DNA of 50,961 nt, taken from contig CAMATX010000005.1 of the NCBI GenBank assembly GCA_945861345.1, positions 1 to 50,961 of the forward strand, written 5' to 3'. This document shows, piece after piece, positions 36,177 through 45,296 of the stretch; the first letter of the stretch is position 1; every line of letters begins with the position of its first letter. Both the position numbers and the translations under genes were made by a program. The notes beneath the pieces were generated by a model. It did no database searches. It was not told where the DNA came from and worked only from the letters and a program-made list of their open reading frames with translations. Source of the stretch: Comamonas sp. lk. Lineage in GTDB: Bacteria; Pseudomonadota; Gammaproteobacteria; Burkholderiales; Burkholderiaceae_C.

Positions 36177-37355
36177 ATGGCGGCGCATCGCGGTCTGCTG
36201 GCCGTTTTCGGCTCCACGTTGTTTCAGCTGTGCGGCGTGTTTATGCTGCTGCCGCTGCTGCTTTTTTTGCTGAAGCGGGCTGAGGTGTCAAATACGGTAG
36301 CTGGCTTGTTTGCCGCGACTGAATGGCTGGGCATTTTTGTGGTCTCACCCTTTGCATCGGCTATCGCCCGCAAACTGGGGCGGCGCAATGCTTTGTGGTT
36401 AGCGTCGATCACACCACTCATTACCGCCTGCGGATTTTTATTCACCGACCAATTGGCCGCTTGGTTTGTGCTGTTGCTGCTCGGCGCCATGGCCGGGGGA
36501 ATGCGCTGGGTGTTGGCCGAGGCCTTCATCTCCGAGTTTTCACCTCCGAAGCACCGGGGCCTTTTGATAGGCGCTTATGCCACCATGATTGGCATGACCA
36601 TGGTGGTCGGGCCTGCCTTGCTGGCCTGGCTGGGTGCGGACGATCCGGCTGCCCTGCGCATCGTCATCGGCTTCATGCTCATCGGGCTGGCTTGGACCGC
36701 CTTGATACCGCGCCTGCCACAAGACGCAGACAATGCGACGGCCCGCGTCGGGCTGGTTGGCCTGTGGTACGCGGTGCGCGCTAACCCGGTGGTGATGCTG
36801 GCCGGTTTTGTGGGCGGGTTTTTCGAGATGGGTTTGAGCTCGGTGCTGCCCATTTATGGCCTCAGCCTGGGCCTGCCGGCGGGCGAAGCGGCCCTGCTAC
36901 TTTCGCTTAGCGGCCTGGGCGGCACGCTGTGCGCTATGCCCGCAGGCATGGTGGCGGATCGCTTTGCCTCGCCCGCCTTGGGCCGGCGCCGACTCATGGT
37001 GCTGCTGGCGGTGCTCCTGCTGATATCGGGCGCGATGGTCTTGGCGGTGGAACAGGTCGCCGTGCTGGTGTGGGTGGTAGCGCTGTTGTGGGGCGCAGCC
37101 GGTGGCACCTTGTACACGCTCACCATGTTTGACATCGGCAGCCGCGAAACCGGCATCACCCTGGTCAATAGCACGGCGGTATTGGTTCTGACCTACACCC
37201 TGGGCGCGCTGGTGGCATCCTCCGCAGCGGGGCTGATGCTGGACTGGTCGGCCAGTGTGGGGCTGTCGCTCTTGCTGATGGCGGTCGCCGGTGGTGGCGT
37301 GTATGCGTTTGCGCGCAGTGCGCGGGCCTTGGCTGCGCAGACAAAAAGTGCTTAG
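36177..37355 (+). CDS. MFS transporter (YcaD/TUP-like)
   Basis: Major facilitator of 392 residues with about 12 helices. The loop after helix 2 contains ARKLGRRNALW, the MFS motif A equivalent, and ISEFSPPKHRGLLIGAYA follows helix 4, as in YcaD-like transporters. The substrate is unknown. The ATG is 11 bases after prfC, which may be co-transcribed. Confidence 0.85.
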   Translation: MAAHRGLLAVFGSTLFQLCGVFMLLPLLLFLLKRAEVSNTVAGLFAATEWLGIFVVSPFASAIARKLGRRNALWLASITPLITACGFLFTDQLAAWFVLLLLGAMAGGMRWVLAEAFISEFSPPKHRGLLIGAYATMIGMTMVVGPALLAWLGADDPAALRIVIGFMLIGLAWTALIPRLPQDADNATARVGLVGLWYAVRANPVVMLAGFVGGFFEMGLSSVLPIYGLSLGLPAGEAALLLSLSGLGGTLCAMPAGMVADRFASPALGRRRLMVLLAVLLLISGAMVLAVEQVAVLVWVVALLWGAAGGTLYTLTMFDIGSRETGITLVNSTAVLVLTYTLGALVASSAAGLMLDWSASVGLSLLLMAVAGGGVYAFARSARALAAQTKSA

Positions 37356-37458
37356 CTGTCGCCCGCGCGCGCAAGAACTGCCTGCACCATCCCCAGACCG
37401 ATCTGGCCGGGCCATCGCGGTTTGCAAAACCTTGCAATACGCTCAGCCACGTGGAGGC

Positions 37459-37740
37459 TCAGCGCAAACGGCTGCCCACTTGGCCCAGCGTGAGGGGGTG
37501 GAAAAAGAATTCGCCTTCTTCGCCTTTGCCATTGATGCCCACCACCACGTAGCAACCGGCCATATCGCCAATGCGGCGCACCTTGAAACCTTTGACCTCC
37601 AGCATGCTCGCCAGCTTTTCGCTGGACGTCCAGCCGGTCTTTGGGCCTGAGTTGCATTTGGGCGGCGCCTCGGCGCCTGCAGCTCTTGCAGTTGCACAGA
37701 GACTGACTAGCAAACTCACCAAGCAAATTGCGCGTCGCAT
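37459..37740 (-). CDS. Small secreted PepSY-like protein
   Basis: Protein of 93 residues with a clear signal peptide (MRRAICLVSLLVSLCATARAAG) and a mature part of about 70 residues. The segment SSEKLASMLEVKGFKVRRI followed by GCYVVVGINGKGEEGEFFFHP looks like a PepSY-type domain, often found in periplasmic inhibitors or sensors. I chose the ATG at 37740, which has GGAG 8 bases upstream, over the longer frame starting at 37839. It is probably transcribed with the upstream lysE-type gene, 47 bases away. Confidence 0.72.
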   Translation of the reverse strand: MRRAICLVSLLVSLCATARAAGAEAPPKCNSGPKTGWTSSEKLASMLEVKGFKVRRIGDMAGCYVVVGINGKGEEGEFFFHPLTLGQVGSRLR

Positions 37741-37787
37741 AGGCAAAACTCCAAAGTTGATCTGATCATGCGCCATTGTGCAGCGTC

Positions 37788-38387
37788 TCAGGCTTTGAGC
37801 ATGGGGTAGAGCGATGCCAGCAACGCAAATGCCATGCAAACATTGAACATCCGAAGGCGCCTAGGGTCTTGCAAATAGGCGCGCATGGCGCTGCCAAAAC
37901 CAGCCCAACTGGCCGAACAAGGCCAACCCAGCGCGACAAACAAAAGCACCAGCGGCGCAATCTGGGCCAGCCCGGCCTGCGGCGGCGGAAAGGTGCTCAT
38001 AAAGCTCACCGCCATCACCCAGGCCTTGGGGTTGACCCACTGAAACGCCACCGCTGCCCAAAAGCCCATGGGCTGCTCGGCGTGTTGCAAATCATCCTGA
38101 TGCGCCTTTGCGCTCGCTAGCTTCCAGGCGATCCAGACCATGTAGGCGGCGCCCGCCACACGCACCACATCGTAAAAGCCTTCAAATTGGGCCAGCACGG
38201 TATGCAAGCCCATGCCCACGGACAAAAGCATGAAGCCAAAGCCCAGCTGCACCCCCATCAAATGCGCGAAGGTGCGCCGAAAGCCAAAGCGCACGCCCGA
38301 GGCCATCAGCATGGTGTTATTGGGCCCCGGCGTGATGGAGCTGGCCACCACAAACAGGGCTGCGCCTATCCACAATTCTTGGTTCAT
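37788..38387 (-). CDS. LysE/RhtB family amino acid exporter
   Basis: Membrane exporter of 199 residues with six helices. The N-terminal family motif is SSITPGPNNTMLMASG, followed by FGFRRTFAHLMGVQLGF, and FQWVNPKAWVMAV is also typical of RhtB-type exporters. The start overlaps the EamA gene stop (ATGA at 38384-38387), so two exporter genes are translationally coupled. Confidence 0.92.
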   Translation of the reverse strand: MNQELWIGAALFVVASSITPGPNNTMLMASGVRFGFRRTFAHLMGVQLGFGFMLLSVGMGLHTVLAQFEGFYDVVRVAGAAYMVWIAWKLASAKAHQDDLQHAEQPMGFWAAVAFQWVNPKAWVMAVSFMSTFPPPQAGLAQIAPLVLLFVALGWPCSASWAGFGSAMRAYLQDPRRLRMFNVCMAFALLASLYPMLKA

Positions 38388-39310
38388 CCGTCCTCTGCCA
38401 CCTTGGCGGGCGGCGCGGGCATAGACACCCGTTTACCCAGAAAAACCACCACCACGACGGCCAGCGCAAAGCCCAAAGTCATCAGTTCCAGGGACTCGCC
38501 AAGCAAAGGCACCGCTGCCAGGATGCTAAAAAAGGGCTGCAGCAATTGCAACTGGCTCACCCGCAAAGCCCCACCCATGGCCAGGCCCCGGTACCAGGCA
38601 AAAAAACCGGCCCACATCGAAAACACGCCCACATAACCCAGCGCCAGCCAGGACGAGAGGCGGATGCTGTGCTCGGGCCAGTTGAGCAGCGCGCCAGGCA
38701 CGGTCAGAGGCAAAGCCATCACGCAAACCCAGCAAATAACGCGCTCAGCGCCCAGGGCCGGTGTGACCTGCGCGCCGTACACATAGCCCATGGCGGCCGA
38801 CAAAATCGCGCCCACCAACAAGGCATCGGCCCATTCAAACTGAAAACCCGGCCCTTGCTGGGCAGCGCGCAGCAGAGAAAAACACAGCACCAGCAAAGCA
38901 CCCAAGCCCGCGCACACCCAAAACGCGCGGGGCGCGCGCAAGTGCAAAACCCAGGCCGACAAAGCCGCCGTGGCCAAAGGCAAGAGCGCGGTAAACACCG
39001 CCGCATGCCCGGAACTGACTTGGCGCAGCGCCAGGCCCAGCAGCAGCGGAAAGCCAATGGCATTGCCCAGCAAAGCCAAAAACAAGGGCTTGCGCTGCGC
39101 CGCTTGCGGCCAGGGCGAGCGCGTCAACACCAAAAATACAATGGACAAGCCGCCGGCCAGGGCTGCGCGCGCAAAAGTAATAAACCAGGCCGAAAGCTGC
39201 GGGTCCTGCACGGGCCCGGTGGCCAGCCGTGTCATAGGCAAGGTGATGGCAAAAATGACCACGCCCAAAAGGCCCAGCCACATCCCCAAAGTTTGCTGGC
39301 GCGCATTCAT
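38384..39310 (-). CDS. EamA/DMT family transporter
   Basis: Drug/metabolite transporter of 308 residues with ten helices in two EamA repeats (about 10-145 and 165-295). I chose the ATG at 39310 because the residues upstream of it are not membrane-like. It likely exports a small metabolite; the pairing with a LysE-type exporter suggests amino acids. It is divergent from an MFS gene across a 198-base gap. Confidence 0.88.
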   Translation of the reverse strand: MNARQQTLGMWLGLLGVVIFAITLPMTRLATGPVQDPQLSAWFITFARAALAGGLSIVFLVLTRSPWPQAAQRKPLFLALLGNAIGFPLLLGLALRQVSSGHAAVFTALLPLATAALSAWVLHLRAPRAFWVCAGLGALLVLCFSLLRAAQQGPGFQFEWADALLVGAILSAAMGYVYGAQVTPALGAERVICWVCVMALPLTVPGALLNWPEHSIRLSSWLALGYVGVFSMWAGFFAWYRGLAMGGALRVSQLQLLQPFFSILAAVPLLGESLELMTLGFALAVVVVVFLGKRVSMPAPPAKVAEDG

Positions 39311-39422
39311 GGGCAGGGCAGATGCGCGCCGCACCCGTAAATCAAACACACAGAGAAAAAACACATGCTTCAGACTGTAACGGCCCGCCGGCAAACCGCA
39401 GACCCCCAAGAGACAAAAATCT

Positions 39423-39440
39423 GCGCAGTGGCGACTGCGC
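39423..39440. repeat. Perfect inverted repeat, possible operator
   Basis: GCGCAGT-GGCG-ACTGCGC, a perfect 7-base inverted repeat in the intergenic region between two divergent transporter genes (39311-39508). There is no T run, so it is not a terminator; it could be a regulator binding site. Confidence 0.4.
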
Positions 39441-39508
39441 GTACTGTGATGCGACAATCACCCCGTTCTTGGGCGCAATGCGCGCCCCGCTTTGACCCCC
39501 GCTAGTTC

Positions 39509-40756
39509 GTGTTTCGTTCCAATCCCCTATTTCAAATCCCCGGTTACAGCAGGCTCTGGCTCTCGCTTTTGGTGAGCGGGCTGGGCGGGCAAATCACCAT
39601 GTTGGCCTTGCCGCTGACCTCGGTGGTTTTGTTGCAGGCCAGCCCCACCCAGATGGGTCTGCTGACCGCGCTGGAGTTGTTGCCCTTTGTGCTGTTCTCG
39701 CTGCCTGGCGGCGTGTTTTTGGACCGGCGGCGCAAGTTTCCGGTCTATGTCGTAGGCGAGCTGGCGATGGGCGCGCTCTTACTGCTCATTCCAGTGGCCT
39801 GGTGGCTGGGGCATTTGTCCATGCCGCTGATGTACCTAGTCGCATTTGGCCTGGGCTGCGTGTACACCGTGGCCGGCTCGGCCGCGCAAATTGTGCTCAC
39901 CCAATTGGTGGGGCGCGACAACCTGGTGCGCGCCCATGCGCAAAACGCGCTGGCCACCTCGCTGGCCGAAGTCACCGGCCCGGGCATGGCAGGGGTGTTG
40001 ATCCGTATCTTGGGCGCGCCGCTGGCTTTGGTGACCGACGCCTGCTTATTGGTCGGCTCGGTGCTCCTGCTGCGCGGTATCCGCATTGAAGAACAGTTGC
40101 CCACGGCGGCGCCCCGCGCCTTTACAGCCGAATTGCTCGAGGGCCTGCACTTTGTGCGCAATCACCGCATTTTGATGGAGCTGGCCGCGGTGCTGGGCTG
40201 CTGGCAGTTTTTTGCGCAAATGGCGCTGTCCATCCAGATTCTGTACGCGGTGCGCGAACTCGGTCTGAGCGAGCACAGCACCGCCCTGTCCTTCATCGCC
40301 CTGGGTATCGGATCGATTGCGGCGGGTGCCGCCGGACCGGCTTTGAGCCGCCACTGGGGCGTGGGCCGCTCTTTGCTTTTGGGCGTAGCGCTGACCTCCG
40401 TCAGCTGGCTGGGCGTGCTGGCGCTACGCGGCCACGTCGATGCAGTGTTGCTCTTTGGCGCGATGCTTTTGTGCTTTAGCCTGGGCGGCACACTGATGTT
40501 CATCAACATGCTGTCGCTGCGCCAAAGCAGTACGCCCGCGCCCATGCTGGGGCGCATGAACTCGACTATGCGCTGGCTGGCCCTGATTCCGGCCGGCCCG
40601 GGCGCGCTGATCGGCGGCTGGGTAGCCGAGCACTGGGGCTTGTCTTATTCTCTGGCCTTGGCCGGGGGCGGTTGTTTGCTGGTGGCCCTGGTCTTTAGCC
40701 TGCGCCCGGTGCTGCGCGCCGTGGTGGAGTTGCCGCACAGCCAATTGGCTGACTGA
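39509..40756 (+). CDS. MFS transporter (MFS_3/EntS-like), GTG start
   Basis: Major facilitator of 415 residues with about 12 helices. DRRRKFPVYVVGELAMG after helix 2 is the motif A loop and LTQLVGRDNLVRAHAQNALA follows helix 4, as in MFS_3 members related to EntS. The start is GTG at 39509; a stop codon just upstream rules out an earlier one. A hairpin with a T run follows from 40784. Confidence 0.87.
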   Translation: MFRSNPLFQIPGYSRLWLSLLVSGLGGQITMLALPLTSVVLLQASPTQMGLLTALELLPFVLFSLPGGVFLDRRRKFPVYVVGELAMGALLLLIPVAWWLGHLSMPLMYLVAFGLGCVYTVAGSAAQIVLTQLVGRDNLVRAHAQNALATSLAEVTGPGMAGVLIRILGAPLALVTDACLLVGSVLLLRGIRIEEQLPTAAPRAFTAELLEGLHFVRNHRILMELAAVLGCWQFFAQMALSIQILYAVRELGLSEHSTALSFIALGIGSIAAGAAGPALSRHWGVGRSLLLGVALTSVSWLGVLALRGHVDAVLLFGAMLLCFSLGGTLMFINMLSLRQSSTPAPMLGRMNSTMRWLALIPAGPGALIGGWVAEHWGLSYSLALAGGGCLLVALVFSLRPVLRAVVELPHSQLAD

Positions 40757-40783
40757 AGAAGTGACAATCAGGCTACCGTAGCC

Positions 40784-40811
40784 CGCAGCAGCCGTGCGCT
40801 GCGATTTTTTT
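40784..40811 (+). terminator. Terminator-like hairpin directly ahead of the choline-sulfatase gene
   Basis: CGCAGC (40784-40789), an 8-base loop, GCTGCG (40798-40803), then A and seven T. It should end the MFS transcript. It ends 13 bases before the next ATG, with ACGGAG between, so it may also act as an attenuator. A second small hairpin, GGCTA-CCG-TAGCC, lies at 40771-40783. Confidence 0.7.
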
Positions 40812-40824
40812 GTAACGGAGCCCC

Positions 40825-42369
40825 ATGACCGCTTCCACCCCACCGCATATTCTTTTCATCATGGCCGACCAGATGGCGGCGCCCCTGATGCCCATGTACG
40901 ACCCGCAGTCGGTCATGCATCTGCCGCACCTGAGCCGCCTGGCCCGCGAAGGGGTGCGTTTTGACTCGGCCTACTGCAACAGCCCGCTGTGCGCGCCTTC
41001 GCGCTTTAGCCTGGTCAGCGGCCAGTTGCCTTCGCGCATCGGCGCCTATGACAACGCCGCCGACCTGGCCGCCGACGTGCCTACCTATGCGCACTACCTG
41101 CGCAATCTGGGCTACCGCACCGCGCTGTCGGGCAAGATGCATTTTTGCGGCCCCGACCAGTTGCACGGCTACGAGGAACGCCTGACCAGCGATATTTACC
41201 CCGCCGACTACGGCTGGGCCGTCAACTGGGACGAACTCGAGAAACGCCCCAGCTGGTACCACAACATGTCCTCGGTGCTGCAAGCCGGGCCCTGCGTGCG
41301 CACCAACCAGCTCGACTTTGACGAGGAAGTGGTCTTCAAAGCCCGCCAGTACCTCTACGACCATGTGCGCAACACGCCCCAGCAGCCTTTTTGCCTGACG
41401 GTGTCCATGACGCATCCGCACGACCCCTACACCATCCCGGCCGAGTTTTGGGATCTGTACGAGGGCGTGGACATCCCCGCGCCGCGCAACACCATCGCGC
41501 AAGCGGCGCAAGATGCACACTCCCAGCGCCTCCTGAAAGTGATTGATTTATGGGACAAACCGCTGGCCGATGAAGCCATCGCCCGGGCCCGGCGCGCCTA
41601 CTTTGGCGCCTGCAGCTATGTCGACAGCCAAGTAGGCCAGTTGCTAGACACCTTGCAGGCGTGCGGCCTGACCGAAAACACCATCGTCGTTTTCTCGGGC
41701 GACCACGGCGACATGCTGGGCGAGCGCAGCCTTTGGTACAAGATGCACTGGTTTGAGATGGCCGCCCGCGTGCCCCTAATCGTGCATGCGCCGGGCCGCT
41801 TTGCGGCGCACAGCGTGGCGCACAGCGTCTCGACCATCGACCTGTTACCCACGCTGGTGGCACTGGCTGGCGGCACGGTGCAAGCCGATTTGCCGCTGGA
41901 CGGCCGCTCGCTGGTGCCGCATCTGCAAGGCAGCGGCGGCCACGACGAGGTGATCGGCGAGTACATGGCCGAGGGCAGCAAAACGCCTTTGTTCATGGTC
42001 CGGCGCGGCCCGTGGAAGTTCATCTACAGCCAGGACGATGTGTGCATGCTCTACCACCTGCCCAGCGACCCCGACGAACTGCACAACCTAGCCAGCGCGC
42101 CGGCGCACGCCGACACGCTGCAAAGCTTTATGCAGCAGGTGGCCGCCCGCTGGGACATTCCCGCGCTGCATGCGCAGGTGCTGGCCAGCCAGCGCCGGCG
42201 CCGCCTGGTGGGCAGCGCGCTGGCCAAGGGCAAGCGCAGCGCCTGGGACCACCAGCCGATGGTGGACGCCTCGCAGCAGTACATGCGCAACCACATCGAT
42301 CTGGACGACCTGGAGCGGCGCGCGCGCTTTCCCCGGGTCAACGCCCACGGCGTGGTGCAAACCGGCTAA
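40825..42369 (+). CDS. betC: Choline-sulfatase
   Basis: Type I sulfatase hydrolysing choline-O-sulfate to choline and sulfate, 514 residues. The formylglycine motif is CAPSR with C56 as the residue to be converted, within SPLCAPSRFSLVSGQLPSR. Metal ligands are D15 in FIMADQ and the late SGDHGDMLGE. The C-terminal extension is the choline-sulfatase type (LVGSALAKGKRSAWDHQP). No bet genes or choline transporter lie beside it. Its stop overlaps the convergent asparaginase stop by 4 bases. Confidence 0.93.
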   Translation: MTASTPPHILFIMADQMAAPLMPMYDPQSVMHLPHLSRLAREGVRFDSAYCNSPLCAPSRFSLVSGQLPSRIGAYDNAADLAADVPTYAHYLRNLGYRTALSGKMHFCGPDQLHGYEERLTSDIYPADYGWAVNWDELEKRPSWYHNMSSVLQAGPCVRTNQLDFDEEVVFKARQYLYDHVRNTPQQPFCLTVSMTHPHDPYTIPAEFWDLYEGVDIPAPRNTIAQAAQDAHSQRLLKVIDLWDKPLADEAIARARRAYFGACSYVDSQVGQLLDTLQACGLTENTIVVFSGDHGDMLGERSLWYKMHWFEMAARVPLIVHAPGRFAAHSVAHSVSTIDLLPTLVALAGGTVQADLPLDGRSLVPHLQGSGGHDEVIGEYMAEGSKTPLFMVRRGPWKFIYSQDDVCMLYHLPSDPDELHNLASAPAHADTLQSFMQQVAARWDIPALHAQVLASQRRRRLVGSALAKGKRSAWDHQPMVDASQQYMRNHIDLDDLERRARFPRVNAHGVVQTG

Positions 42370-43388
42370 GCGGCGCGGCCCTGCAAGTTAAAGCAGGCGC
42401 TGCGCGCGCCCACGCGCAGACCTCGCGCGTTCAGGATATCGGCGCCGCGCCAGGCATCAAGCTCGACGGCCTGGGCGGCGTCCAGCCAGCCCAACTGCGC
42501 TAGGGCGGCAATCGTCGCGGCAAACAAGGCCGCTTTGTTGCCATCACTGATCTTCACGGCCAGGGCCTGCCCACGGCTTTTGCTGGCCAGCACCTGCACG
42601 CCGTCGGCGCCGATTTTGCTAATCCAGTCGCCGCGCCCGGCGCGCATAAAGGCCGCATCGTTGCGCCCGGTGCCGCTGACCAGGTCGGGGTGGGCCGTCA
42701 TGGCCTCGCCCAAGAGCACAAAGCTGTCGCCAAATTCGCTGTCCTTGGCGCCCATGGCCAGGCGCGCATAGCCATACGCCAGGCGCGACAGCGGCATGGC
42801 GTAATTGGGCGCCGAGCAGCCGTCGATGCCCATGGGCATGTCCTCAGGCGCCATGCCTACCGCGCGGGCCACATCGCGCAGCACCGCTTGCTGCAAGGGA
42901 TGCGCGGGCTCCGTGTAGTCGGCCACCGGCCAGCCGTGGTGCGCGCACAAGGCAACAAAGCCGGCATGCTTGCCACTGCAGTTGTGGTGGCGCTCGTCGT
43001 ACTGCAAGCCCTCGGGCGGTGCTTTGTCCAGCAAGGTGTACAGGCCCGGCACATGGCAGCCGCAGCGCAGCACGCGGTAATCCAGATCGGCCTTGGCCAG
43101 AATCGACTCGGCCACTTGCACATGCATGGGCTCGCCGTTGTGGCTGGCGCACAGCAGGGCCAGCTCCGCCGAGCTGAGCCCCAGCGCCTGCGCCGCGCCC
43201 GACTGCAGCAAGGGCAAGGCCTGCAAGACTTTGAGCGTGGAGCGGGTAAAGCCGCTCCAATGCGGATCGCCCGCATGGGCCAGCACTGCGCCACGGTGGT
43301 CCACCACGGCCAGGGCGCCAAAGTGCAGGCATTCGCGGTGCCCGCCGCGCGTCAGTTCTACCAGGGGCACGAGTTCAGCAGGCGACAC
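42366..43388 (-). CDS. Asparaginase, AnsA type (Asparaginase_II family)
   Basis: L-asparaginase of the family first known from Rhizobium etli, unrelated to E. coli AnsA/AnsB. From the GTG at 43388 it is 340 residues and begins MSPAELVPLVELTRGG, close to the family N-terminus. Motifs are LCASHNGEPMHV, the lysine- and cysteine-bearing HHNCSGKHAGF, GIDGCSAPNYAMPL and GTGRNDAAFM. An ATG at 43457 would add 23 residues and leave only 22 bases to the divergent gene, so I prefer the GTG, though the ATG remains possible. Confidence 0.88.
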   Translation of the reverse strand: MSPAELVPLVELTRGGHRECLHFGALAVVDHRGAVLAHAGDPHWSGFTRSTLKVLQALPLLQSGAAQALGLSSAELALLCASHNGEPMHVQVAESILAKADLDYRVLRCGCHVPGLYTLLDKAPPEGLQYDERHHNCSGKHAGFVALCAHHGWPVADYTEPAHPLQQAVLRDVARAVGMAPEDMPMGIDGCSAPNYAMPLSRLAYGYARLAMGAKDSEFGDSFVLLGEAMTAHPDLVSGTGRNDAAFMRAGRGDWISKIGADGVQVLASKSRGQALAVKISDGNKAALFAATIAALAQLGWLDAAQAVELDAWRGADILNARGLRVGARSACFNLQGRAA

Positions 43389-43479
43389 TGCGTATTTCTT
43401 TTCTACCGGACAATCCGGCCCAAGCCGCGCCGACAGGGCGCATGTGTCCACAAGCATACGCGAGCCTGCACCCACCACC

Positions 43480-45282
43480 ATGACCGATATACGCTCCCCT
43501 TTGCAAGCCCACATCGTCCAGACCCTGGTGCAACCCGGGCAGGCGGTGCACACCGGCCAGCTGCTGCTGGTCCTCGAAGCCATGAAGATGGAGCATGAAA
43601 TCTGCGCCCCGGCAGACGGCACCGTGCGTGCTCTGCAATGCCAGGAAGGCGACACCGTGCAAGAAGGCGCTGTGCTGCTGGTGCTGGACGCGGCCGCGCC
43701 CGCTAAAGTCGCCCCCGCGCCTGCGCCGGCCACGCCCATTGCAGATCCCGATCTGCGCCCGGATGTAGCGCGCGTGCACGCCCGCCATGCACTCACGCTG
43801 GACGCCAGCCGCCCCGAGGCCATGGCCAAACGCCACGCCTTAGGCCTGCGCAGCGCCCGCGAAAACATCGCCGACCTGGTGGACGCGGGCAGCTTTTCCG
43901 AATACGGTGCACTGGCCGTCGCCGCCCAAAGCAAGCGCCGCAGCGCCGAGGACCTGGCGCGCAACACACCCGCCGACGGCATGGTTTGCGGAACTGCCCG
44001 CGTGAACGGCCAGCCCTGCGTGGTCATGGCTTACGACGCTACCGTGCTGGCCGGCACGCAAGGCATGCGCAACCACCAAAAAACCGACCGCATGCTGGGC
44101 ATTGCGCTAGAAAACAAACTACCAGTGATCTTGTTTGCCGAAGGCGGCGGCGGACGCCCCGGCGATGTGGATATGCCCATCGTGGCCGGCCTGCATGTGG
44201 CCACCTTCGCGCGCTTTGCGCGGCTCAATGGCCAGCTGCCCGTCATCGGCGTGACGACCGGGCGTTGTTTTGCCGGCAATGCGGCGCTGCTGGGCTGCTG
44301 CGACCTCATCATCGCCACAGAGGCCAGCAATATCGGCATGGGTGGCCCGGCCATGGTCGAGGGCGGCGGCCTGGGCGTGTACCCGCCCGAGGCCATCGGC
44401 CCCAGCGCGGTGCAGCACGCCAACGGGGTGATCGACATCCTGGTCGCCGACGAGGCGCAGGCCGTGGCCGCAGCCAAACACTACCTGGGCTTTTTCGGCC
44501 CGGCGAGCGCCAGCACCGCCTGGCAGGCGCCCGATGCGCAAGCCTTGCGCGCCGTGGTGCCCGAAAACCGCCTGCGCGTGTACGACAGCCGCGCCGCCAT
44601 CCAAGGCATTGCGGATGCGGGCAGCGTGCTGATGCTGCGCAGCGGTTTTGGCGCAGGCATACACACCGCGCTCTTGCGCATCGAAGGCCGCGCGCTGGGC
44701 TGCATGGCCAACAACCCGCAACACCTGGGCGGCGCGATCGACGCCGACGCGGCCGACAAGGCCGCCCGCTTTATGCAGCTGTGCAATGCGCACGGCCTGC
44801 CGCTGCTCAGTTTGGTAGACACGCCCGGCTTCATGGTGGGCCCGGAAATCGAAACACGCGCCCAGGTGCGCCATGTCAGCCGCATGTTTGTGGCGGCGGC
44901 GCATTTGCGCGTGCCCTTTATGAGCGTGGTGCTGCGCAAAGGCTATGGCCTGGGCGCCATGGCCATGACCGCCGGTGGCTTTCATGCGCCGCTGTGCACC
45001 ATCGCCTGGCCCAGCGGCGAGTTTGGCGCCATGGGCCTGGAAGGCGCGGTGCGCCTGGGCTACAAAAAGGAGCTGGAGGCGCAGCCCGAAGGCCCGCAGC
45101 GCCAGGCGCTGTTTGAGCAACTCCTGGCCCAGCAAGTGGAAGGCGGCAGCGCGCTGAATATGGCCGCCAGCCTGGAGATTGACGCAGTGATTGATCCCGC
45201 CCAAACCCGCGCATGGCTCACCCGCGCCCTGGCCGCAGGCCATACCGGCCCGCTGCGCGGCGGCATGATCGACACCTGGTAA
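43480..45282 (+). CDS. Acyl-CoA carboxylase: biotinyl domain fused to carboxyltransferase
   Basis: Fusion of 600 residues. Residues 1-73 form a biotin carboxyl carrier domain with biotin-accepting K36 in EAMKMEH; an Ala/Pro linker follows to about 90; residues 95-600 are an ACC/PCC-beta-type carboxyltransferase with FAEGGGGRPGD, TTGRCFAGNAALLGCCD, NIGMGGPAM and VDTPGFMVG. The acyl-CoA substrate is not determined. No biotin carboxylase gene is in the window, so it must use one encoded elsewhere. The carrier sits at the N-terminus of the carboxyltransferase rather than the C-terminus of biotin carboxylase, which is unusual. The ATG at 43480 begins the biotinyl domain cleanly. Confidence 0.9.
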   Translation: MTDIRSPLQAHIVQTLVQPGQAVHTGQLLLVLEAMKMEHEICAPADGTVRALQCQEGDTVQEGAVLLVLDAAAPAKVAPAPAPATPIADPDLRPDVARVHARHALTLDASRPEAMAKRHALGLRSARENIADLVDAGSFSEYGALAVAAQSKRRSAEDLARNTPADGMVCGTARVNGQPCVVMAYDATVLAGTQGMRNHQKTDRMLGIALENKLPVILFAEGGGGRPGDVDMPIVAGLHVATFARFARLNGQLPVIGVTTGRCFAGNAALLGCCDLIIATEASNIGMGGPAMVEGGGLGVYPPEAIGPSAVQHANGVIDILVADEAQAVAAAKHYLGFFGPASASTAWQAPDAQALRAVVPENRLRVYDSRAAIQGIADAGSVLMLRSGFGAGIHTALLRIEGRALGCMANNPQHLGGAIDADAADKAARFMQLCNAHGLPLLSLVDTPGFMVGPEIETRAQVRHVSRMFVAAAHLRVPFMSVVLRKGYGLGAMAMTAGGFHAPLCTIAWPSGEFGAMGLEGAVRLGYKKELEAQPEGPQRQALFEQLLAQQVEGGSALNMAASLEIDAVIDPAQTRAWLTRALAAGHTGPLRGGMIDTW

Positions 45283-45296
45283 TTGGGGGGCGAGGC

